DNA of 14,869 nt from Desulfocapsa sp. (GCA_029942265.1 JAOZTO010000010.1:1-14869); one strand, 5' to 3'; numbered from the stretch's first letter, positions 7,620-14,869 are shown. Notes: generated by a model from the sequence alone, not told the origin. Numbers and translations: made by a program.

Positions 7620-8234
7620 ATGGAAATATTAGATTGTACAGGATTACATTGCCCAGAACCAGTATTACGCACAAAATCCCATCTTGAAAATGCTGAACAG
7701 GGAGAATTCAGAGTCATTGTTGACAACGAAGCATCCCGTGAAAATGTACTCCGTTTTGGCAGAAGCCAGGGGTGTAGTGTGTCTGTCTCAGATGGTGAAG
7801 ATGGAACATTTCAGATACTTGTTGTGCCGAATGTTGTGTCTGGTGCGACAAAGGAGTTTAAGGAAGAGGATTATGCTTGTGATTTGCCGGGAAATAGTAA
7901 TCTTGTCTATGTGATCGCATCTGATTCAATGGGGCGCGGATCTGATGAACTTGGCTGGGCTCTGTTACAGACATACGTGACAACTATTTCCGAGGTATCA
8001 CCGCTCCCGTCGCATATCTTGCTGTATAATGGTGGTGTGAAGCTTGTAACCACAGACGGAAAAGCCTTGGAAGCTCTACAAAATATTGAAAAACAAGGTG
8101 TTACCATATGGGTTTGTGGCACCTGCCTTGAGTTTTTTAAACTCGAAAAAGATCGAAAGGCAGGAAGCATCACCAATATGTATGATATTATGAATACGAT
8201 GGCTTTAGCAGGGAAGGTTGTGAGTCCGTGGTAG
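7620..8234 (+). CDS. yedF: YedF-type sulfurtransferase-like selenium metabolism protein
   Basis: 204 residues with two domains. Residues 1-~72 are a TusA/SirA-like domain with the signature CTGLHCPEPV, in which Cys11 of CPxP is the persulfide-carrying position. Residues ~93-204 are a DsrE/F-like domain beginning VYVIASDSMGRGSDELG and containing VCGTCLEFF (Cys166, Cys169), which is typical of the YedF family. In other genomes the full-length two-domain form tends to accompany selenophosphate/selenium genes, and a role in delivering sulfur or selenium is proposed rather than proven. No selD, selA or selB gene is visible here. The Shine-Dalgarno is weak (AGAG about 12 bases upstream), but the start fits the family N-terminus exactly. 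It converges with the CBS-ACT gene across only 18 bases, without a clear terminator between them. Confidence 0.88.
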   Translation: MEILDCTGLHCPEPVLRTKSHLENAEQGEFRVIVDNEASRENVLRFGRSQGCSVSVSDGEDGTFQILVVPNVVSGATKEFKEEDYACDLPGNSNLVYVIASDSMGRGSDELGWALLQTYVTTISEVSPLPSHILLYNGGVKLVTTDGKALEALQNIEKQGVTIWVCGTCLEFFKLEKDRKAGSITNMYDIMNTMALAGKVVSPW

Positions 8235-8252
8235 GTCGTCTTCAACGGCTCA

Positions 8253-8903
8253 TCAATCCCCCTCTTCCATAATCACCCTATTGACTTTTGCTCCTGAATC
8301 CCAAAGAGCCTCAATCATATCGTCCATATCTTCTCCCTGAACACGAATGGTAAGAAGTCGTTTGTCATGGCTGAAGTTATTATAGAGCGTTATAGCGGTG
8401 AGATGCATGTCGAAACGTTTGCAAACATCTGTAATGGCATAAAGGGCTGTTCCATTATCATCTATCTGAAGTTCAATGCGTGCTCCCTCAGTTTTTGCCC
8501 CTAAAATCTCCGTAAAAGCTTTGAATATATCAGTTTCAGAGACTATTCCAATGAGTTCTTCATCTTCCACCACTGGTACAGCGCCGATCTTAAACTTACG
8601 CATAAGATAAGCTACATTTTCCAATGGATCCATGGGGTGTGCGGTTATGGGATTGCTAGTCATAAATGCAGAAACCTTTGCCTGGGCAGCGATGATTTTT
8701 TCTTCCGGACTGATTGAGGAATCAACTGCGGATGGAAGGGCTTTGTCAATGTCAGATTGAGTTATTATGCCAATGAGTTTGTCATCTTCCAACACTGGGA
8801 GATGTCTAAAATTGTGCTGATCAATAAGTTCTTTTGCTTGAGAGATTGGAGTCTCTTTATCTATACTTATAACTTCCTGCTGCATCCATAGTTTTATAAA
8901 CAT
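8253..8903 (-). CDS. CBS-CBS-ACT domain protein (AcuB-like)
   Basis: 216 residues. CBS domain 1 spans ~1-58, opening with WMQQEVISI and including HLPVLEDDKLIGIITQSDI. CBS domain 2 spans ~77-134, with FMTSNPITA and AVPVVEDEELIGIVSETDI. An ACT-like domain follows at ~141-212. Such proteins sense adenine nucleotides through the CBS pair and an amino acid or other small ligand through ACT. AcuB of Bacillus is the best-known relative, but the ligand and target here are unknown. The start is supported by AAGG 7-8 bases upstream, located within the end of the fapA-like gene, whose stop is 9 bases away. It is the last gene of the nifM-fapA-CBS/ACT operon. Confidence 0.87.
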   Translation of the reverse strand: MFIKLWMQQEVISIDKETPISQAKELIDQHNFRHLPVLEDDKLIGIITQSDIDKALPSAVDSSISPEEKIIAAQAKVSAFMTSNPITAHPMDPLENVAYLMRKFKIGAVPVVEDEELIGIVSETDIFKAFTEILGAKTEGARIELQIDDNGTALYAITDVCKRFDMHLTAITLYNNFSHDKRLLTIRVQGEDMDDMIEALWDSGAKVNRVIMEEGD

Positions 8904-8912
8904 ATCTGTGCC

Positions 8913-10583
8913 TTATTGTTCCTCTTTAGAGTTGGCTTCAGTGTATATTTTTTGGTGCCGGTCTAGTGAAAACTTGACACCCGTGAGATCCCTCTCAAGA
9001 ATTGTCGTGATATTACCTATTTGTAACTCAGTGCCATTAAAGATAGTCCCCTGTACAGTTATGCTAATTTGCTGTAGATACTCAATACCATCACTTCGGT
9101 TATTAGCAGAAGATCCTGGTATAAGATTTGTTTTGTTCATATTTTCAAACACTCTTTCAATGGATTGCTCTAGTGATTCACGTTCAGGGATCTTTTTTTT
9201 CATTCCATAACGTTGGAGAAACATAAGGCGTTCCTCCTCAAGGTCATGCAGTTTTTCTCGCATTCCAAGATACCGTAAATATCGTCCTGGTGCTACACCT
9301 GCAGCAAGTAGCGCAGAGGGAGAGTTTGCTGAGCCGACATTGCCTAAATTGAGGCTTTCTCCGCTAATTATAACGCCAGCCATTACCTGACAGGATTCTT
9401 CGCAATGGATTTCTTTGTCAGCCATAATTCTTGTGTGATAGGCTTGTTTGCGGATAATTACCTTTCCATGAGCTCGTAATCGACCCTGCTCTATAAAGTT
9501 AATATCAGCATCCCCTTTTACCTTGACCCTGCATTTTTTTCCTATGATACCACCTTTTACTGTAAGATTCCCCTCACATTTGACTTTGCCGGAACGCACA
9601 TTACCGTTAAGTAGAATGTCACCTTTTGTATTTACTTTGAATCCAGGTAATATTGTGCCACTTATCTCCACAGCACCTTGTGACTTAATGTTGCCTGTAT
9701 TGTAGTCAATATTTCCAGCTACAATCAGTTTTTCACATACTTTAACGGAGGTTTCACTGACCATGGAGAGGATACCACAACAGCTGGCACTTACTATACC
9801 TGTTTTTTCGTCATATTCTATGCCGTCAGAAACAGCAAAAGGATGATCAATACCTAGGATTTGTGCCACTTCTTCTGCAGAAACATTGAGCCCTGCTGTG
9901 CCATTGGTGGCAGGAACCCGTGTTGCAATCGTTTCTCCTTCAGCAATTCCCACAAACATTTTACGTTCACGAAAATCAATTTTTCCATTCCCCAAAAGTT
10001 TACCGGGAAATGGCCCAACTTCAATGGCAAAACGTAGGAAACTATCTTTTCCATCAAGGGGAAGAAGGCCGCAAGCAATAGTTTCGTCTTTGATAAGAAT
10101 CTTTTCACCTTGACATCGGGCAAGCAATGTTTCCAGGTGATCTGGTGAAAGGCCAAAACGTATATTGTTTTCTTTTAAAATTTCAACAAGAAGATCGGTG
10201 TTAAGCATTGGACATCCCCTGACTGGCGGATAGAGGGTAATCTTTGCCTGCATTGTATCGTGTGAAATAGAGACCAAAGGGATAATCTCAACAAGAAGTA
10301 TTTCCACCTCTTTATCTGTCTTTTGTGAAAGTACAGGATATCCATCGATTTCCGCAAGAAGCGATTTTTTATCAGAAGAGATGCGGGTATGTTTTCCGTG
10401 TATGAGCTCAAACGGTTTCTCGGGGGCGTCCCCAGAGGGGATGATTAATGTGATAAGCGCCTGATCTTTGCGCACCAGTTCCATCGTTTGAAAAGGAGAG
10501 GCATTCTTGACTGTAACCGTTTCTGTTCTAAAGAGAATGTCTGGAACAAGAAGTACCGAATCTTTGGATTCTGTATCAGTCAC
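8913..10583 (-). CDS. FapA / DUF342 family protein
   Basis: 556 residues with a GTG start, six bases after the stop of the upstream nifM-like gene. There is no clear Shine-Dalgarno, so it may be translationally coupled. The N-terminal ~200 residues contain the DUF342 lead domain (LYPPVRGCPMLNTDLLVEIL around 117-136, a phrase usual in the family). Residues ~205-275 hold the PATNGTAGLNV turn. Residues ~280-430 are a right-handed beta-helix of short repeats: VAGNIDYNTGNI, GTILPGFKV, GDILLNGNV, GNLTVKGGIIG. A charged helical segment (~435-485) follows, then a short beta end (QGTIFNGTELQIGN). In Vibrio, FapA affects polar flagellum assembly through the phosphotransferase system, but many genomes carry paralogues without flagellar neighbours. 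No flagellar gene is nearby, so its role here is open. Confidence 0.87.
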   Translation of the reverse strand: MTDTESKDSVLLVPDILFRTETVTVKNASPFQTMELVRKDQALITLIIPSGDAPEKPFELIHGKHTRISSDKKSLLAEIDGYPVLSQKTDKEVEILLVEIIPLVSISHDTMQAKITLYPPVRGCPMLNTDLLVEILKENNIRFGLSPDHLETLLARCQGEKILIKDETIACGLLPLDGKDSFLRFAIEVGPFPGKLLGNGKIDFRERKMFVGIAEGETIATRVPATNGTAGLNVSAEEVAQILGIDHPFAVSDGIEYDEKTGIVSASCCGILSMVSETSVKVCEKLIVAGNIDYNTGNIKSQGAVEISGTILPGFKVNTKGDILLNGNVRSGKVKCEGNLTVKGGIIGKKCRVKVKGDADINFIEQGRLRAHGKVIIRKQAYHTRIMADKEIHCEESCQVMAGVIISGESLNLGNVGSANSPSALLAAGVAPGRYLRYLGMREKLHDLEEERLMFLQRYGMKKKIPERESLEQSIERVFENMNKTNLIPGSSANNRSDGIEYLQQISITVQGTIFNGTELQIGNITTILERDLTGVKFSLDRHQKIYTEANSKEEQ

Positions 10584-10589
10584 AACTGC

Positions 10590-11459
10590 TCACTTTGTTT
10601 TGGGTGGTTGGACAATTTTTTGCAACCAAATGCGGCAGGCATTGAGTTGTTTTTCTTTTAAGAGAGTTGCAAAAATATCAGCTGTAGCTTCATTAAGTGT
10701 GATGTTTTTTGTGGGATAGATGTGAGTGCAATGAAGAATATTGAATCCTATAGAGTTTTTGATAACTTTGCTTACTTCTCCGCTGACAAGTAAGCAAAGT
10801 TGCCTTTCCAGTGTTTGGCAAAGGTTACCTCGAGACGTTTTAGAAAAACTGGTAATATCTGGAAGTATATCAAACTCAGGAGAAAGAATGGCTTTTTTGT
10901 TAAAGAGTCCCGGATTTCCACGTATCTTGTTGTGAATAGTTGTTATTTGGTGAAGAGCTAAAGCAGTTTCAGTTTTTGATGAAAAATCACACGTTACCTG
11001 AATGTGTTTGCCACTGCGCAATTCGGGTTGGAGAAAATCTGTTTTATTGCTGATATAATAATGCTGTATTTCAGCAGATGTTACCGGCTGAGCTTTACAG
11101 GCTACCTTTGACAGTATAGTCTCTACACGTAGATCATTGTGCAGTGCAGCGTGATAATCTGTTAAAGGGATATTGTTTTTCTGGAGTGTACCATAAAAGT
11201 GTTCTTCGCTGGAATATTCAGCAATTACATCTAAGAGTGTGCGATCGAGAATACTTTCAGGGATGACCACACAACATGCTTCCTCAGAAGTTAGTATAAC
11301 CCGATGGAGAAGCATCTCTTCATTGGCGTTAGTGTATACGTTTGAATATTCGTTGTCAGTTAAGTGATGGATACTTTTATGATAATCCTGAAAGGCAAAT
11401 TTCATCAGATGGAATGACAGCATTGGATCTGTCTGTTTTCTTGTATTTTCTTGCTGCAT
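10590..11459 (-). CDS. nifM: NifM-like parvulin-type peptidyl-prolyl isomerase
   Basis: 289 residues, the usual NifM length (about 265-290). Family features recalled from Azotobacter and Klebsiella NifM are present in order: an N-terminal helical part with ACCVVIPESIL (~61-71), the LRVETIL block, then YY-x8-F-x2-P before the isomerase domain. The C-terminal parvulin-like half has SRGNLCQTLERQL, GEVSKVIKNSIGFNILHC and a final WLQKI. NifM is needed to mature the nitrogenase Fe protein NifH in those organisms. Here the catalytic loop that carries the Cys/Asp and GG-x-LG of active parvulins is replaced by SPEFDILPDITSF, so isomerase activity is doubtful. There is no signal peptide, which argues against a SurA- or PpiD-like periplasmic role. 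It is first in an operon with fapA-like and CBS-ACT genes; no other nif gene is visible. AAGAG precedes the ATG by seven bases. Confidence 0.7.
   Translation of the reverse strand: MQQENTRKQTDPMLSFHLMKFAFQDYHKSIHHLTDNEYSNVYTNANEEMLLHRVILTSEEACCVVIPESILDRTLLDVIAEYSSEEHFYGTLQKNNIPLTDYHAALHNDLRVETILSKVACKAQPVTSAEIQHYYISNKTDFLQPELRSGKHIQVTCDFSSKTETALALHQITTIHNKIRGNPGLFNKKAILSPEFDILPDITSFSKTSRGNLCQTLERQLCLLVSGEVSKVIKNSIGFNILHCTHIYPTKNITLNEATADIFATLLKEKQLNACRIWLQKIVQPPKTK
10764..10801. repeat. 14-bp perfect inverted repeat inside the nifM-like coding region
   Basis: The arms AACTTTGCTTACTT (10764-10777) and AAGTAAGCAAAGTT (10788-10801) are exact reverse complements around a 10-base loop. In the minus-strand mRNA this makes a 14-base-pair hairpin across the codons for LCLLVSGEVSKV in the isomerase domain. 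No T-tract follows on the minus strand. Confidence 0.8.
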
Positions 11460-11536
11460 GATTTTCTCTTGTGCTGGGTTCTAAAAATGTTTTTTATAAT
11501 TCTGTCGAAACGTCTTATTGTATTCTATCGTATTGT

Positions 11537-11562
11537 GTGCCGGAAACAAAATATTTCCGCAC
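11537..11562. repeat. Small hairpin in the divergent nifM / DUF255 intergenic region
   Basis: GTGCCGGAAA (11537-11546) pairs with TTTCCGCAC (11554-11562), a nine-base-pair stem with one bulged C and a 7-base loop. It lies about 80 bases before the nifM-like start codon on the minus strand and overlaps a weak minus-strand promoter candidate (TTGTTT, 16 bases, TAGAAT). It could be an operator or a chance structure. The rest of 11460-11659 shows nothing else I can name. Confidence 0.35.
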
Positions 11563-11659
11563 GAAAAGTGAAAAAATCTGCATAATTAATTGTTTTAGCA
11601 GAGAAGAGATAGTGTGTCATTTGTGTAACGTCCTGATATTATGCGTGGAAATCTTTTTG

Positions 11660-11688
11660 TTGGCATGTCATCATATGAGAATTATTAT
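11660..11688 (+). promoter_or_regulatory. Candidate sigma70-type promoter for the DUF255 gene
   Basis: TTGGCA (11660-11665, 5 of 6 consensus) and TATTAT (11683-11688, 5 of 6) are separated by exactly 17 bases. This is 34 bases before the ATG at 11723, leaving a short leader with only a weak GGG Shine-Dalgarno. Confidence 0.6.
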
Positions 11689-11722
11689 TGATTAAATCTT
11701 TGTTCGGGTATATCATTCAAAC

Positions 11723-13969
11723 ATGAAAAATAAAACCTCTATAAAAATGAAAGCATTCATACTACTAGTAGCTATTTTATGCCTTAACAGTCAGCTATCA
11801 ATAGCAGAACAGGGTGGCCAGATGAAAGAAATACAGAAAAATACCAGTGGATTCCAAAAGGAACTGGGAAATCATTTAATTAACGAAAAAAGTCCATATC
11901 TTCAGCAGCATGCGTATAATCCAGTTGACTGGTATCCGTGGGGGGATGCGGCGTTTGCAAGAGCTGCTAAAGAGAATAAACCGATCTTTCTCTCCATTGG
12001 ATATTCCACCTGCCACTGGTGTCATGTGATGGCGCACGAGTCCTTTGAAGATCAGGAAATAGCTGATTTTTTGAATAAATACTTTGTCTGTATCAAGGTT
12101 GATCGGGAAGAACGTCCTGGTATTGACCAGATTTATATGGCAGCTACTCAGGCTATGACGGGAAATGGTGGTTGGCCAATGTCTCTTTTCCTCTTTTCGG
12201 ATAAAAAACCATTCTATGCCGGAACATATTTTCCACCCCGTGCGGCTTATGGACGACCTGGTTTTATGGAAATTCTGCAAGCGATTCACACAGCTTGGAT
12301 GACTGATAGAGATAATCTCAGCTCTTCTGCTGATAAAATCACAGCCCATATACAGAAAGGCAATCGTGATGGAATTAAGGCTCTTGAAAAGAAGTGGCTT
12401 AGCAAGGGATTCTCCCAACTGGAAGAGAGCTATGAACCCCAATATGGTGGCTTTGGTTCTGCGCCTAAATTTCCCAGACCTGTGGTACTTGACTTTTTAC
12501 TCCGATATTACAAGGCAACTGCTAATAAAAAGGCAAGGGATATGGTCCTGTTTACCTTGGAGGAAATGTCAGGTGGGGGAATGTATGATCAAATTGGAGG
12601 AGGATTTCATCGCTACTCCGTTGATGGCGAATGGCGTATTCCACATTTTGAAAAAATGCTTTACGATCAAAGCCAGTTAGCCACTGCGTATTTGCATGGG
12701 TATCAGATAACGGCTAAAAAGAGTTATAAACGAGTCGTTACTCAGATTCTTGATTATGTGTTACGGGAAATGCGTCATTTTGAGGGAGGATTTTACTCCG
12801 CAGAAGATGCAGACTCTGTTAATCCTTATAATCCTAAAGAGCATAGTGAAGGGGCTTATTATTTGTGGACTGAGGATGAGATAGATTCTGTCTTAGGCAA
12901 TAAAGAAAGCGTTCTGTTTAAATCCTTTTACGGAGTGGAAAAAAATGGCAATGCACTCCAGGATCCACAAAAAGAGTTTAGTGGACGCAATATACTCTAT
13001 CAGAAAATAGATTTATCAGAAGCAGCACGGGAAGCCGGATTAAATGATGACGCGGCTCAGAAAATATTAAGCAGTGCTGCGGCGCAATTGCTAGACAGGC
13101 GAAAAACACGAACAGCACCTCATCTGGATGATAAGATTATTACTGCCTGGAATGGTCTTATGATCTCTTCTTTTGCGCAAGCTGGGAGGATTTTTGAGGA
13201 AGAACATTATCTTGCAGCAGCAAATAGAGCTGCCGATTTTCTTTTGAACACCCTTTTGGTTGACGGAGAGTTAATGCGTCGCTGGCGGGATGGAGAGGCA
13301 CGTTATCCAGCAGGGCTTGATGATTACAGTTTTTTGATTCAAGGTTTGCTTGATCTGTATGCGGCAGAGCAAAACCCCATACGTCTTCAACAGGCTATGC
13401 AACTTACCAAAACACAGATTGCATTGTTTACTGATATCTCGGGTGGTTTTTATGATAGTCCCGAGTCTGCCGATCTTCTAGCTAGAATGAAGGCTGCTTA
13501 TGACGGTGCTGAACCGTCCGGAAATTCTGTGGCCGCCCTGAATCTACTTCGTCTGTCTGCGGTGACGGGAAACAAAGAATGGGGCGATTTGGCACGAAAA
13601 TGTATTGAATCCTTCGGGAAAGCACTCGCTAGTTATCCGGCAGCCATGCCCCTGATGCTCAGTGCAATGGATTTGCAGATGGATGACCACAAACAGATAG
13701 TTATTGTTGGGAACAAAGAGGATAAAAATACCAAAGAGTTACTTCGTGAAATCAATAGCAGGTATCTTCCTAATACATTAGTTTTGCAGGTCAATGGCGG
13801 AGAGAATCAAAAGTTTCTTGAAAAATATCTGCCTTTTATCGAAACTGTGAGCAAAATTGATGGGAAGGCAAGCGCCTATGTGTGTGAAAACTTCACCTGT
13901 AAAATGCCAGTGAATACCAGAAGAAATCTGGCTTTATTGCTTGATGGGAAGATGTTAAACAGCTATTAA
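11723..13969 (+). CDS. DUF255 (YyaL/SSP411-type) thioredoxin-fold protein with signal peptide
   Basis: 748 residues. Residues ~50-210 form the DUF255 thioredoxin-like domain: [19 protein letters not shown] (52-70), [20 protein letters not shown] with Cys97-x-x-Cys100, and [10 protein letters not shown] (127-135). The remaining ~450 residues form the alpha/alpha-barrel (glycosidase/epimerase-like) domain, with [30 protein letters not shown] and a C-terminal [13 protein letters not shown]. The family is widespread, relatives include human SPATA20, and its biochemical activity is not settled. This copy opens with a charged segment, a hydrophobic core ([11 protein letters not shown]) and a probable cleavage site after SIA (residue 28), so it is predicted to be exported. 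Many relatives are cytoplasmic and about 60 residues shorter. It is divergent from the nifM operon and appears monocistronic; no terminator follows that I can see. Confidence 0.92.
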   Translation: MKNKTSIKMKAFILLVAILCLNSQLSIAEQGGQMKEIQKNTSGFQKELGNHLINEKSPYLQQHAYNPVDWYPWGDAAFARAAKENKPIFLSIGYSTCHWCHVMAHESFEDQEIADFLNKYFVCIKVDREERPGIDQIYMAATQAMTGNGGWPMSLFLFSDKKPFYAGTYFPPRAAYGRPGFMEILQAIHTAWMTDRDNLSSSADKITAHIQKGNRDGIKALEKKWLSKGFSQLEESYEPQYGGFGSAPKFPRPVVLDFLLRYYKATANKKARDMVLFTLEEMSGGGMYDQIGGGFHRYSVDGEWRIPHFEKMLYDQSQLATAYLHGYQITAKKSYKRVVTQILDYVLREMRHFEGGFYSAEDADSVNPYNPKEHSEGAYYLWTEDEIDSVLGNKESVLFKSFYGVEKNGNALQDPQKEFSGRNILYQKIDLSEAAREAGLNDDAAQKILSSAAAQLLDRRKTRTAPHLDDKIITAWNGLMISSFAQAGRIFEEEHYLAAANRAADFLLNTLLVDGELMRRWRDGEARYPAGLDDYSFLIQGLLDLYAAEQNPIRLQQAMQLTKTQIALFTDISGGFYDSPESADLLARMKAAYDGAEPSGNSVAALNLLRLSAVTGNKEWGDLARKCIESFGKALASYPAAMPLMLSAMDLQMDDHKQIVIVGNKEDKNTKELLREINSRYLPNTLVLQVNGGENQKFLEKYLPFIETVSKIDGKASAYVCENFTCKMPVNTRRNLALLLDGKMLNSY

Positions 13970-14022
13970 AGTAGCCTTAAATCTCTTCACAGAAATAAGC
14001 TCTTCCCCCCCCCAGCATCTGC

Positions 14023-14051
14023 TTGACTTTTACAAAAGAGCAAATTATTGT
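14023..14051 (+). promoter_or_regulatory. Secondary promoter candidate upstream of vapB
   Basis: TTGACT (14023-14028) and TATTGT (14046-14051) are separated by 17 bases. It is weaker than the extended -10 site at 14102-14110 and lies just after a nine-C run at 14005-14013. Confidence 0.3.
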
Positions 14052-14101
14052 TTTGTGACTATGCAATCAATATCTGAAAAACAACAGAAATACTGTATTG
14101 T

Positions 14102-14110
14102 TGATATAAT
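14102..14110 (+). promoter_or_regulatory. Extended -10 promoter for the vapBC pair
   Basis: TGATATAAT combines the extended -10 TGn with a perfect TATAAT, 27 bases before the antitoxin start codon. There is no good -35, as is usual for extended -10 promoters. A five-base dyad, CAACA (14082-14086) and TGTTG (14099-14103), straddles the region just upstream and overlaps the TG. It could be a binding site for autoregulation by the antitoxin, as in other vapBC operons; this part is inference. Confidence 0.55.
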
Positions 14111-14137
14111 TTCTTCGGACAAAAGACAGGATATAAA

Positions 14138-14395
14138 ATGTTGCAATCAAAACTTTCGCCAAAAGGTCAGGTGATTATACCCAAATCTTTAAGAATAGCC
14201 CATAATTGGCAGGCTGGACAGAAACTGCAATTTATAGATACCCCAGATGGTATTCTTGTTAAATCAGATCGAGCCACTTTTCTGCAAACATCCATTGATC
14301 AAGTTGCCGGTTGTCTTCGGCATAAGGGGAAAGCAAAAAGTATAATAGAAATGAATGATGCTATTGCCAGAGGAGTAATGGAACAAACTAAATGA
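14138..14395 (+). CDS. vapB: AbrB/SpoVT-type antitoxin of a VapBC pair
   Basis: 85 residues. The N-terminal ~45 residues are a swapped-hairpin AbrB DNA-binding domain with KLSPKGQVIIPKSLR and GQKLQF plus GILVK. The C-terminal ~40 residues (QVAGCLRHKGKAKSIIEMNDAIARGV) are the toxin-binding tail usual in antitoxins paired with PIN toxins. It binds and neutralises the toxin and normally represses its own operon. It is intact, with an extended -10 promoter and AGG seven bases before the ATG. Its stop overlaps the toxin start by four bases (ATGA at 14392-14395), so translation should be coupled. Confidence 0.9.
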   Translation: MLQSKLSPKGQVIIPKSLRIAHNWQAGQKLQFIDTPDGILVKSDRATFLQTSIDQVAGCLRHKGKAKSIIEMNDAIARGVMEQTK

Positions 14396-14784
14396 TTGCT
14401 ATTGATACAAATATCATTATTCGGTTTCTTACAGGTGATGACAAGAAACAATTTGCCAAAGCAAAGGAGATTTTTTCATAACAACAGGTGTTCATTCATG
14501 ACACAGTACTTCTTGAAAGCGAATGGGTATTGCGCTTTGCCTATCAATTTTCCCCAATTGAGATCAATGATGCATTTACCTCATTACTTGGCCTGTCCAA
14601 TGTTATAACCGACAAGCCTCAGCTACTCATACAGACTCTTGAAATGCACAAAGGTGGCTTTGATTTTGCGGATGCCCTTCATCTTGCAAAAAGTCAGTCG
14701 TATGCATCAACTTTTCTTACCTTTGATAAAAAGTTTGTCAGCATTGCGAAAGACAATAAAAAATGTAAAGTTAAGAAACCTTAA
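14392..14784 (+). pseudogene. vapC: VapC-type PIN-domain toxin interrupted by one in-frame stop
   Basis: Reading from ATG 14392 gives MIAIDTNIIIRFLTGDDKKQ and nine more residues, then TAA at 14479-14481 (codon 30). The same frame then continues without further stops for 100 codons to TAA at 14782-14784. The full 130-codon frame has every PIN catalytic acid: Asp5 (DTN), Glu42 (LLESEWVL), Asp94 (FADALHLA) and Asp112 (TFDKKF). Such proteins are Mg2+-dependent ribonucleases that cut tRNA or rRNA. One substitution (for example GAA, CAA or AAA to TAA) explains the defect, and no frameshift is needed. A GTG at 14488 could restart translation but would leave out Asp5. The sequence looks recently inactivated; a sequencing error is the main alternative. 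Confidence 0.88.
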
Positions 14785-14790
14785 GGGCTT

Positions 14791-14813
14791 GTTTAAAAAT
14801 GTCTTCCTATTCT
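14791..14813 (+). repeat. Copy 2 of the direct repeat at 126-148
   Basis: GTTTAAAAATGTCTTCCTAT plus three bases matches 126-148 at 19 of 23 positions. It begins seven bases after the end of the vapC frame and is followed directly by a perfect ten-base palindrome, AATGCGCATT (14814-14823). The rest, to the window end, is AT-rich with no gene, and the repeat may be the edge of an element that continues outside the window. Confidence 0.35.
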
Positions 14814-14869
14814 AATGCGCATTATAAAAATTTAGAAAACACTTTTCGATTATTTATTGCATTTTTTTA

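Noticed and set aside
11471..11695. A 74-codon plus-strand open frame in the nifM/DUF255 intergenic region
   Set aside because: It has no ribosome site and an unlikely composition, overlaps the promoter of the DUF255 gene, and resembles no protein I know.
14005..14013. Nine-C run upstream of vapB as a phase-variable tract
   Set aside because: It is outside any coding frame and upstream of both promoter candidates. A single tract without comparison strains is not enough to claim phase variation.
14479..14481. Recoding of the vapC stop codon
   Set aside because: The codon is TAA. Selenocysteine uses TGA and pyrrolysine uses TAG, and no special structure follows, so ordinary nonsense mutation is the simpler reading.
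14396..14608. A 70-codon open frame overlapping the start of vapC in another frame
   Set aside because: The PIN motifs are all in the frame that starts at 14392, so this is a shadow frame.
1..14869. tRNA, rRNA, CRISPR array, prophage or transposase genes
   Set aside because: I looked for these on both strands and saw no cloverleaf, no regularly spaced repeats, and no transposase, integrase or phage structural motif.

Overview
The window reads as chromosomal DNA from a low-to-mid GC (roughly low 40s % by eye, not counted) Gram-negative anaerobe or facultative anaerobe. My best guess is a Desulfobacterota (delta-proteobacterial) genome, perhaps Desulfobulbales. This is an inference from the gene set: a YedF selenium/sulfur protein, a PilT-type ATPase paired with a zinc-ribbon/pseudo-receiver protein, a CBS-ACT protein, a FapA/DUF342 protein, a bifunctional aldolase/SDR, and an interspersed palindromic repeat carrying the core TTTTTACGAGTC. 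No single gene proves the taxonomy.

Layout. The left edge (1-53, minus) holds the first 17 codons of a CBS-domain protein. Next is a 111-bp, almost perfectly palindromic repeat that stops two bases short of the stop codon of a three-gene minus-strand operon. That operon, in order of transcription, is a PilT-like ATPase (4251-3085), a zinc-ribbon plus degenerate receiver protein (3073-2396) and a class II aldolase/short-chain dehydrogenase fusion (2363-267). A 326-bp divergent intergenic region carries a minus-strand promoter candidate and a ~159-bp MITE-like palindromic element. On the plus strand follow ilvD (4578-6416), a membrane-anchored coiled-coil protein (6573-7484) with its own promoter and a strong intrinsic terminator, and yedF (7620-8234).

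Converging on yedF is a tightly spaced minus-strand operon: a NifM-like parvulin (11459-10590), a FapA/DUF342 protein with a GTG start (10583-8913), and a CBS-CBS-ACT sensor protein (8903-8253). Across a divergent promoter region lies a DUF255/YyaL-type thioredoxin-fold protein with a predicted signal peptide (11723-13969). The right end holds a VapBC-type toxin-antitoxin pair. The AbrB-type antitoxin is intact, and the PIN toxin is interrupted by a single in-frame TAA at codon 30, so it looks like a fresh pseudogene.

Most genes are ordinary housekeeping or accessory genes. I do not see a convincing new defence or mobile system. The points most worth a second look are: the NifM-like gene, which sits outside any visible nif cluster, has lost the parvulin signature loop, and carries a 14-bp perfect hairpin in its coding sequence; the single-stop vapC beside an intact antitoxin; the two structured repeat elements; and the zinc-ribbon/pseudo-receiver partner of the PilT-like ATPase.
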